DNA of 11,256 bases from Planctomycetota bacterium. GTDB taxonomy: Bacteria > Planctomycetota > Planctomycetia > Pirellulales > Pirellulaceae. The stretch is from the NCBI GenBank assembly GCA_023430365.1, contig JAEZAS010000422.1, forward strand, positions 1 to 11,256. Reading direction: 5' to 3'. The notes under the pieces were generated by a model that worked only from the letters and a program-made list of their open reading frames with translations, made no database searches and was not told the origin of the DNA. Position 1 is the first letter of the stretch. Each line of letters begins with the position of its first letter. The position numbers were made by a program, and so were the translations under genes. Shown here piece by piece: positions 5,928-11,256 of the stretch.

Positions 5928-7328
5928 TTATTCTGCGTGGTGCGGAGTGATCCAGAAGGGGCGATACACGGTTCCGAGGACCCGGCGGAGCGGCAGGCTT
6001 CCCGTGTGGCGGCTGTCGATGGAAATGGGCGGGTTGTCGCCGAGAACTGCGACGTGTCCGCGCGGCACCGCCGATTCGGCTTCCCATGCGCGGCCCGTGC
6101 CGGCGGGATCGAGATGGTAGATGTCGCGATAGACTCGCAAGTTGGTCACCTTCAGCCGGCCGACGTTGCCGCCGATCGAAAGTGGTTGCTTGTTCTCGCA
6201 CGGTTCGTACCGACGGTAGGAAAAGGTGATCAGGGTTTGTCCCCCTTCGGCCACGATCACTTGCTGGTCGCAGAGCGCCACGACAATCTCAAGCCGCTCG
6301 GCATCGGCAAAAATGCGCTCATCGCTGCGAGCGACTTCCTGCTCCGACTCGTGATCGATGAGCATCACCGAGCGTTTGCGGCGGTCGAAGACAATCTCGA
6401 AGTGGTGGGGCTCGTCCTCGGCGGCGACGGAGAACCGCCCGTTGCGGTCGCACTCCACCGTGCAGGTTAGCATCACATCAGGCGTCCAATTCAGGTTGCG
6501 CGAGAGAGCCTGATTGTAAAAATCGTTGTCGAAGACCGCCGACGATTGCGTTCGCTCCTGAAGCGCGCCCGAGCAGCGCCAATGCGTGTAGCGGAGCCAG
6601 TCGAAGCTGTCGCCGGAGGCTTTGGGAGCTGGTTCGAAGACAAAACCGGAACCCTCCGGCTTCCAGCGAGACGATTCCCCTTGCGATTGCCAGCGTGGCG
6701 GCAAATCGCGCGAGCGTTTTGGCTGGTGATTGTTGTCGTGGACGAGAATGCGCTGGGTGAGCAGTTGGTGGAGCGACTTGCGGAAGATCCTGCCGTCGAT
6801 GTAGAGATCGCCGTCGCGGACGCCCCAGCGCTCGCCAGGCAAGGCGACGACACGCTTGATCTGATAGTCGTCTTTCTCGCCCTCCAGGGCGACCACCTCG
6901 CCCCGCTGGGGAATGTTGCCGCCGAGACGCCAGCGGTCGATGAGCACGCGATCGCCGACCTGCAGTTGTTCTTCGTTGAGACTCGTCCAGCGGTAGCCGC
7001 AGTTGGGGCAAACGACGCGGCCGTCGCGCGGCGGGTTTGCCCCGTCGCAGGGAAAGAGCACTCCGCAGTCGTCGCAGACGACGTCGAAATGAGCTCCCAG
7101 GAAGGTTTCCGCCATTGACGCGCCGTCGATCCGAACCGTTCGCCACCAACCGGTGACCGCAAACAGGCGCAGCCCCACCAGCGCGAGCAGCAAGGCCATG
7201 CTGCCGGCCACCATCCAGCGGATGCGGCGGGATTGGCGACGCGGAACGGTGATGAAGTCGGGAAGCTCGCGCGGTGGTGGCGCAGACTCGAGATCCGGCA
7301 CACTCACGGTGATCGACGGCTGGCTCAT
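5928..7328 (-). CDS. lepB: Signal peptidase I with zinc-ribbon-like motif and large inserted beta domain
   Basis: 466-residue type II membrane serine protease that would remove signal peptides from exported proteins on the outer face of the inner membrane. A proline-rich cytoplasmic N-terminus and RRQSRRIRW precede one membrane helix at about 38-58. The nucleophile is Ser71 in DGASMAETF (box B) and the general base is Lys158 in QIKRVVALPGE (box D). Box E is GDNPPISIDSR at 430-440. Two features depart from the usual 200-320-residue enzyme. First, a C-x2-C...C-x2-C set (Cys85, 88, 107, 110) lies between boxes B and C. Second, about 235 residues (186-420) sit between boxes D and E; their end (LEIVVALCDQQVIVAEGGQTL, then LRVYRDIYHLDP) looks like a jelly-roll/LamG-type fold. 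A TAG four codons upstream fixes ATG 7328 as the start, though no good Shine-Dalgarno is visible. It lies between a small membrane gene (41-nt gap) and the aminotransferase gene. Confidence 0.9.
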   Translation of the reverse strand: MSQPSITVSVPDLESAPPPRELPDFITVPRRQSRRIRWMVAGSMALLLALVGLRLFAVTGWWRTVRIDGASMAETFLGAHFDVVCDDCGVLFPCDGANPPRDGRVVCPNCGYRWTSLNEEQLQVGDRVLIDRWRLGGNIPQRGEVVALEGEKDDYQIKRVVALPGERWGVRDGDLYIDGRIFRKSLHQLLTQRILVHDNNHQPKRSRDLPPRWQSQGESSRWKPEGSGFVFEPAPKASGDSFDWLRYTHWRCSGALQERTQSSAVFDNDFYNQALSRNLNWTPDVMLTCTVECDRNGRFSVAAEDEPHHFEIVFDRRKRSVMLIDHESEQEVARSDERIFADAERLEIVVALCDQQVIVAEGGQTLITFSYRRYEPCENKQPLSIGGNVGRLKVTNLRVYRDIYHLDPAGTGRAWEAESAVPRGHVAVLGDNPPISIDSRHTGSLPLRRVLGTVYRPFWITPHHAE

Positions 7329-7369
7329 CGCGTCATTCTAGAGGGTGAACCGGCGAGGTGGAGTTCTCC

Positions 7370-7744
7370 TTAGGAGCCGCTGGGGCCAATTCCGCCTCGA
7401 AAGATGAAGAACACCGCTCCAGCCATGCACAGGGCGGCCAGGAAGTAGTCGAGTTTCAGCGACTCCTTGAGGATGACATAGGAGAACGGGATGAAGACCG
7501 AGAGCGAGATGACTTCCTGCAGGATTTTAAGTTGACCCATGTTCAGGTGGGCCTGCTGGGCGCCGATGCGGTTGGCCGGCACCTGTAGCAGATACTCAAA
7601 GAGGGCGACGCCCCAACTCAGCAGGGCGGCGATGACCCAGGGACGGTGCTCCAGATGCTTGAGGTGGCCGTACCAGGCATAGTTCATGAAAAAGTTGGAG
7701 GCGATCAGCAGCAACACGGTCTGCACGGCAGGCGAGATTCCCAC
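7370..7744 (-). CDS. Small membrane protein, DUF486/DMT-like family
   Basis: 124-residue integral membrane protein with four predicted helices: about residues 7-27, 38-57, 77-97 and 101-118. The opening SPAVQTVLLLIASNFFMNYAWYGHLKHL and the middle NRIGAQQAHLNMGQLKILQEVISL match the DUF486 family (about 110-120 residues), half-size relatives of the drug/metabolite transporter superfamily. The transported compound is unknown. The frame stays open to an ATG at 7945, but the extra 67 residues are not family-like. GTG at 7742-7744 has TAAGGA at 7752-7757 with 7-nt spacing, so I chose it. It is the first gene of the minus-strand series (membrane protein, signal peptidase, aminotransferase, CBS protein) and diverges from the DUF4198 gene. 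I found no convincing promoter for it. Confidence 0.85.
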   Translation of the reverse strand: MGISPAVQTVLLLIASNFFMNYAWYGHLKHLEHRPWVIAALLSWGVALFEYLLQVPANRIGAQQAHLNMGQLKILQEVISLSVFIPFSYVILKESLKLDYFLAALCMAGAVFFIFRGGIGPSGS

Positions 7745-8036
7745 ACCGAATTCCTTAGATGACTGCGATTTGGCATTTCTCGCGTCACAATATCCGGAGC
7801 CATCGAGGGGCGGGAAGGGGCGACGCGGTAAGCCGCCGCTGACCGGTGGCACGAGCATCGTTGGAACAATTGGAGAAAGAGCAGAGGAAAAATACTTGGA
7901 TCCGCCCATCCGGAAGAGGGCTTGGCGACAACCAGGCGCTGGCAACCTGAATTGCGCCGACGGTTGACACGTCGCAGGGGGTTGTTACTCTGTTGAGAAC
8001 TTGTCTCATTTAGCCCTGCACCAAGAAGAGGTTCTC
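7745..8036. other. 292-bp divergent intergenic region
   Basis: This separates the minus-strand operon (start 7744) from the plus-strand DUF4198 gene (start 8037). It contains the Shine-Dalgarno of each flanking gene and one recognisable promoter on the plus side. A short GC-rich hairpin (GCGG TAAG CCGC) lies around 7825-7836. The minus-strand frame across it encodes no family-like sequence. The leftward promoter could not be identified. Confidence 0.6.
7964..7991 (+). promoter_or_regulatory. Promoter of the DUF4198 gene
   Basis: A perfect TTGACA at 7964-7969 is followed after 16 nt by TACTCT at 7986-7991, which keeps the most conserved -10 positions (T1, A2, T6). The predicted start near 7998 gives a ~40-nt leader that includes the GAAGAGG ribosome binding site at 8025-8031. 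Confidence 0.55.
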
Positions 8037-8747
8037 ATGAAACGGTTGGTCCTTGCAGCGTCGCTGCTGCTGGCGTTTGTGGTGGCTGCACCGGCTTCGG
8101 CCCACTTTGTCTGGCTCGTGGTCGAATCGGCGGACGGCGGCAAGCCGGTGGCGAAGGTCTATTTCGCGGAGCTGGCCGAGAGCGACGATGCGGCGCTGCT
8201 CGACCGAATTGAAAAGGTGCAGGTCCGTACCCGCGACACCACGGGCAAGGCCAGCGGCCAGCCGCTGAAGCTCACCAAGCAGACCGATAAGGACGGCGGC
8301 GGTTCGTGGACCGCGGAGCTGCCCGAGGGCACCAGTTCCCTGTCCGGGACCATTAAGTACGGCGTGCTGGAGCGTGGCCCCAATGTGTTCCAGCTCAACT
8401 ACCACGCCACCTACGCCGACTCGAACTCGCCCGACTTCGGCAAGCAGCAGCCCGACGCCTCGCTGACGATGGAAGTCGTCCCGCACCTGGCTGGCGAAAA
8501 GTCGCAGCTCGAAGTCCTCTGGAAGGGAAAGCCGATCGCCGGCAGTGAAGTGACCGTGGTCGACCCGTCGGGCAAAGAGCACGACCCGATCAAGACGGGG
8601 GACGATGGACGGATCACCTTCGATCTGAGCAAGCCCGGCCTGTATTCGATCCGCGCCAAGTGGGTCGTGGACCAGAAGGGCCAGGAAGGGGACAAGAAGT
8701 TCGAAAAGGCCAACCACTACAGCACGCTCACGCTGCGCGTGAAGTAA
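8037..8747 (+). CDS. Secreted DUF4198-family protein (probable metal-related periplasmic protein)
   Basis: 236 residues with a clear Sec signal peptide: Met-Lys-Arg, a hydrophobic core to about residue 18, then APASA with predicted cleavage after Ala22. The mature protein would begin HFVWLV. The body shows DUF4198 traits: a strand around IKYGVLERGPNVFQLNYHATYA (106-127), then a carboxypeptidase-regulatory-like beta domain (VLWKGKPIAGSEVTVVDPSG, ..GDDGRITFDLSKPGLYSIRA, about 160-207), and the ending HYSTLTLRV. DUF4198 proteins are linked to nickel or copper uptake and binding; the mature N-terminal His23 could be a ligand. That role is inference. ATG 8037 is preceded by GAAGAGG with 5-nt spacing; the in-frame ATG at 8001 would bury the signal peptide behind 12 residues. 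The stop TAA is already part of a heptad-repeat array. Confidence 0.88.
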   Translation: MKRLVLAASLLLAFVVAAPASAHFVWLVVESADGGKPVAKVYFAELAESDDAALLDRIEKVQVRTRDTTGKASGQPLKLTKQTDKDGGGSWTAELPEGTSSLSGTIKYGVLERGPNVFQLNYHATYADSNSPDFGKQQPDASLTMEVVPHLAGEKSQLEVLWKGKPIAGSEVTVVDPSGKEHDPIKTGDDGRITFDLSKPGLYSIRAKWVVDQKGQEGDKKFEKANHYSTLTLRVK

Positions 8748-8773
8748 ACAGTTATCCGTAGACAGTTTTCAGT
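8746..8773 (-). repeat. Heptad repeat array, ACTGANN-like, minus orientation (4 units)
   Basis: On the minus strand the bases read as four 7-nt units in phase: ACTGAAA (8773-8767), ACTGTCT (8766-8760), ACGGATA (8759-8753) and ACTGTTT (8752-8746). The array starts inside the stop codon of the DUF4198 gene. It mirrors the plus-strand array at 8864-8887; the outermost ten bases, 8764-8773, are the exact reverse complement of 8878-8887. Confidence 0.7.
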
Positions 8774-8890
8774 TTGTCTTATGGTGGGGTGACGCGAAAA
8801 CTAGAATAGTCGTTGCACCCTCATGAGTTGTGAACGTCTCGCGGCGCCCCGCAATGGGCAAGAACTGACAACTGATCACTGAAAACTCCC
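8748..8890. other. 143-bp intergenic region flanked by inverted heptad arrays
   Basis: Non-coding gap between the DUF4198 gene and the CopZ-like gene. Its two ends are the heptad arrays; the middle 90 bp (8774-8863) has no open frame of note. TAGAAT at 8802-8807 would make a good -10 box for the downstream gene, but the matching -35 position (TTATGG, 8779-8784) is poor, so I do not call a promoter. Confidence 0.55.
8864..8887 (+). repeat. Heptad repeat array, ACTGANN, plus orientation (3.4 units)
   Basis: ACTGACA (8864-8870), ACTGATC (8871-8877), ACTGAAA (8878-8884) and a partial ACT (8885-8887) follow each other with a strict period of 7. The array ends 3 nt before the TTG start of the next gene, so it occupies the place where its ribosome binding site should be. 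Confidence 0.75.
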
Positions 8891-9334
8891 TTGAACAAGG
8901 CCTTCGTTCGCGAGTCCGATTCGACCGAGGTCCGCTGTCCGCGGTGCGGCGCGATCGGTGAGGAGGCGTTGCGTTCCGCCTTGGAGGCCCTGACGACCGC
9001 CGAAACGCGGCGGTCGCTCGCGGCGAGCGTCCTCTTTTGTCCGACGCCGGTCTGCGAAGTGGCCTACTTCGACGCCTTCGAGGCGTTCGTCACGGTCGAT
9101 TCGCTCGTTCGTCCTGTCTATCCGAAGGACCCGGACGCGCCGATCTGTCCCTGCTTTGGGCTGACCTCGGACGACATTCAAGAGGAAGCGGCGGGGAGTG
9201 TCCCGGTGCGGATTCGCGAACTGTACCGGCGATCGAAGACCGACGAGGCTCGCTGCTACGAGTTGTCGCCGACGGGCCGTTGTTGTTTGCCGGAAGTGCA
9301 GCGGCTCTACTTCAAGCTGCGAGGCCGCAGCTGA
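8891..9334 (+). CDS. CopZ N-terminal-like zinc and [2Fe-2S] protein
   Basis: 147-residue cytoplasmic protein with nine cysteines in a clear two-site pattern. A zinc-type set is C16-x2-C19 (CPRCG) with C50-x4-C55 (FCPTPVCEVAYF). A BFD-like [2Fe-2S] set is C86-x-C88 (ICPCFGL) with C122 and C132 (RCYELSPTGRCCLPEV; Cys131 is the alternative fourth ligand). This is the layout of the N-terminal domain of CopZ-type copper chaperones of the Archaeoglobus kind. The heavy-metal-associated domain that would follow it is absent, so the protein is a stand-alone version, perhaps in metal or redox handling. The frame has no ATG near its beginning; TTG 8891 is the first plausible start after an in-frame TGA at 8873, with CTG 8879 as the other option. 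No Shine-Dalgarno is evident because the heptad array fills the site. The next gene starts 33 nt downstream. Confidence 0.8.
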   Translation: MNKAFVRESDSTEVRCPRCGAIGEEALRSALEALTTAETRRSLAASVLFCPTPVCEVAYFDAFEAFVTVDSLVRPVYPKDPDAPICPCFGLTSDDIQEEAAGSVPVRIRELYRRSKTDEARCYELSPTGRCCLPEVQRLYFKLRGRS

Positions 9335-9367
9335 CCGAATGACGGCTCTCGAGGAAGGAGCAATTGC

Positions 9368-11256
9368 GTGAACTGGCTGACGCTCGCCTTCGATCAACCG
9401 CTCTGGCTATTGCTGTTGCTCGGACTGCCGGTGGTGGCATGGATGTCGCGCAAGAGCCTGGCCTCCATGGGACGCGGCCGGCAAGCGATGGCGATTGTCT
9501 TGCGCTGCGCTGTTCTCACGGTGCTGGTGTTTGCCCTGGCGGAGATTCAGCTCGTTCGGATTACCGAGCGGATCGCCGCTTATTTTCTGCTGGATCAATC
9601 GCTCAGCTTGACGGCCGAGCAGCGCGACGCAGTGTCGCAGTATGCCGCCGCGGCGACCGCAGCGCATCAAGACTCGCGGCTGCGCGACTCCGCCGGTTTG
9701 ATCGTCTTCGGCGCCGAGGCGCAGGTGGAGCGGCCGCTCGATCCCCACCCGGTCGTGCCGATGCAGGTGGAGGCGTCGGTGGACGGCGAGCGGACGAACC
9801 TCGCCGAGGCGCTGCGACTGGCCCGCGCGACGATGCCGGAAGACGTTGCCCGCCGGGTCGTGATCGTCAGCGACGGCAATCAAAACGTCGGCGACGCGCT
9901 GACCGAAGCCCGCCGCCTGGCCGACGCGGGGATCGGCATTGATGTGGCTCCCCTCCCCTTCCTCGCGCGGGCCGATGTACGGATCGAAAAGGTGAGCGTT
10001 CCCGGTGTCGCCCGATCCGGGGCCCCTTTTGACGTCACGATTGTGCTCGAGCACGTTCAGCCGCCGCACGCGACTTCGAATCGACCGGTTACCGGCCGAC
10101 TCGCCGTGCTGCGCAAGGCCGGTGGTCGGAGCTCGCTCGTCGCCGACGAGACCATCACCCTGCCTCCCGGCAAAACCGTCCTGACTTTCCGAGAAGAATT
10201 GGAAGAGGCCGCGTTCTACTCGTACGAGGCTCGCTTCACGCCCGATCGGCCTGAGGACGATCGCCTGGTGCAGAACAATCAGGCGACCGGCTTCACCAAC
10301 CTGCAAGGCCGCGGGCAGGTGCTGTTCATCGTCAACTCCGAGCGACCCACCGAGTTCGATGACCTGGTCGCCACGCTCCGGGCCAACGAGATGCAGGTGA
10401 CGGTGCAAACCACCGACGCCCTGTTCACCAGCCTGGCCGAATTGCAGCAGTACGACTCGATCGTGCTGGCCAATGTGCCTCGGATCAGTGGCGAGGCCGC
10501 CGAGGCGCTCTCGGTTTTCACGGACGAACAGGTAGGAATGCTCGTGCAGAGCGTCGAAAGGTTTGGCGCGGGACTCGTGATGATCGGCGGACCCGACAGC
10601 CTGGGCGCTGGCGGCTGGGCCAATACCGAACTCGAACGTGCGATGCCGGTCGAGTTCACCGTGCGGAACGCCAAGGTGGCGGCCGTCGGGGCGTTGATGC
10701 TGGTGATCGACAAGTCGGGCTCGATGGACGGCGAAAAGCTGCGGCTGAGCAAGGCGGCGGCGCAAGCGGCGGTCGACATGCTGGGGCCGCTCGATCAGAT
10801 CGGCGTGATTGCGTTCGACAGCGAAGCGGAAGAGGTGTTGCGCTTGCAGCGCGTCGGCGAGCGGGCGCATCAGGCCAAGAGCCGCATCGGCCGGGTGGCG
10901 TCGGGCGGCGGGACGAACATGGAGCCGGGCATTCGCCGCGGTTATGCGGCGCTGGAGCGGTCGAGCGCTTCGGTGAAGCATATGATCGTGCTGACCGACG
11001 GACAGACGCAGGGCGGCGGCTATGCGGGACTCGCCGCTCAGATGCGCAAGAAGAACATCACGACGACGTCGGTTGCGGTAGGAAGCGACGCAGCCCGCGG
11101 CCTGCTGCAAGACATCGCGGCGCGGGGTGGCGGCAAGTACTACCAGGTGAACAATCCGCGGGCCCTGCCGCGCATCTTCTCGCGCGAAACGCGCCGCGTG
11201 GTGCGGCCGCTCATCTTTGAGGATGAGAACGGCTTTCAGCCGCGGATCGTAGGAAG
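9368..11256 (+). CDS. Membrane-anchored double-VWA protein with amidotransferase-like domain (3' end outside window)
   Basis: At least 629 residues; the frame is still open at the window end. Two N-terminal membrane helices lie at about 10-26 and 40-60. A first VWA domain follows (about 70-200) with an intact MIDAS: DQSLS (Asp76, Ser78, Ser80), Thr143 and Asp169 in IVSDGNQN. A beta-rich stretch (205-310) comes next. Then comes a class I amidotransferase-like fold (about 315-430, GQVLFIVNSE to GAGLVMIGGPDSLGAGGW) that lacks the catalytic Cys-His pattern of true amidotransferases. A second VWA domain (440-610) has DKSGS (Asp448, Ser450, Ser452), Thr516 and Asp544 in VLTDGQ. This order is known from planctomycete and related proteins of unknown function; MIDAS sites imply metal-dependent protein binding, probably at the membrane surface. 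GTG 9368 is preceded by AGGAAGGAG at 9352-9360 with 7-nt spacing, the best ribosome binding site in the window. Confidence 0.88.
   Translation, partial: MNWLTLAFDQPLWLLLLLGLPVVAWMSRKSLASMGRGRQAMAIVLRCAVLTVLVFALAEIQLVRITERIAAYFLLDQSLSLTAEQRDAVSQYAAAATAAHQDSRLRDSAGLIVFGAEAQVERPLDPHPVVPMQVEASVDGERTNLAEALRLARATMPEDVARRVVIVSDGNQNVGDALTEARRLADAGIGIDVAPLPFLARADVRIEKVSVPGVARSGAPFDVTIVLEHVQPPHATSNRPVTGRLAVLRKAGGRSSLVADETITLPPGKTVLTFREELEEAAFYSYEARFTPDRPEDDRLVQNNQATGFTNLQGRGQVLFIVNSERPTEFDDLVATLRANEMQVTVQTTDALFTSLAELQQYDSIVLANVPRISGEAAEALSVFTDEQVGMLVQSVERFGAGLVMIGGPDSLGAGGWANTELERAMPVEFTVRNAKVAAVGALMLVIDKSGSMDGEKLRLSKAAAQAAVDMLGPLDQIGVIAFDSEAEEVLRLQRVGERAHQAKSRIGRVASGGGTNMEPGIRRGYAALERSSASVKHMIVLTDGQTQGGGYAGLAAQMRKKNITTTSVAVGSDAARGLLQDIAARGGGKYYQVNNPRALPRIFSRETRRVVRPLIFEDENGFQPRIVG

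Noticed and set aside
5920..6201. 94-residue N-terminal extension of the aminotransferase
   Set aside because: It overlaps the C-terminal coding part of the signal peptidase in another frame, is low-complexity Arg/Pro/Ser-rich, and the family N-terminus begins at the ATG at 5919.
7745..7945. N-terminal extension of the DUF486 protein starting at ATG 7945
   Set aside because: The extra 67 residues are Pro/Arg/Gly-rich and not family-like; GTG 7744 has a well-spaced TAAGGA.
9407..11110. 567-codon open frame on the minus strand
   Set aside because: It is fully antisense to the VWA protein, is rich in Arg, His, Gln and Ala without any family motif, and the plus strand carries two intact MIDAS sites in the same stretch.

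Overview
GC-rich bacterial chromosome segment, most likely from a planctomycete of the Pirellulales type. This placement is inference from gene content: a signal peptidase I with a large extra domain, a membrane VWA/amidotransferase-like protein, a DUF4198 secreted protein, an ABC-2 pair of the planctomycete kind, and intergenic hairpins built on an ACGCTCYGCGT core. No phage, transposase, CRISPR array, tRNA or rRNA was seen.

Layout. (1) 1-2819, plus strand: the C-terminal end of an unidentified gene, an ABC transporter ATPase and its polytopic permease, packed as an operon (6-nt gap, then an ATGA overlap). (2) 2820-3095: non-coding, dominated by a 148-bp inverted repeat whose two 51-nt arms each hold two hairpins. 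(3) 3096-4043, plus: ispH, last enzyme of the MEP isoprenoid pathway, convergent with the next block across a strong stem-loop. (4) 7744-4094, minus strand: four genes read in series. They are a small DUF486-type membrane protein, an unusual signal peptidase I carrying a zinc-ribbon-like Cys motif and a large beta-rich insertion, a class V PLP enzyme of the isopenicillin-N-epimerase/cysteine-desulfurase type, and, after a 230-bp gap holding a perfect TGTGA-N6-TCACA palindrome, a two-CBS-domain protein. (5) 8037-11256, plus: a secreted DUF4198 protein whose mature N-terminus would be His, a CopZ-N-terminal-like Zn/[2Fe-2S] protein with a TTG start, and a large membrane-anchored protein with two VWA/MIDAS domains around an amidotransferase-like domain, cut by the window edge.

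Most genes are ordinary core or lineage-typical genes. The points that stand out are the signal peptidase architecture, the symmetric hairpin element at 2856-3003 with compensatory changes, two oppositely oriented arrays of ACTGANN heptads around 8746-8887, and the CRP-type operator-like palindrome. I see no obvious defence or novel biosynthetic system.
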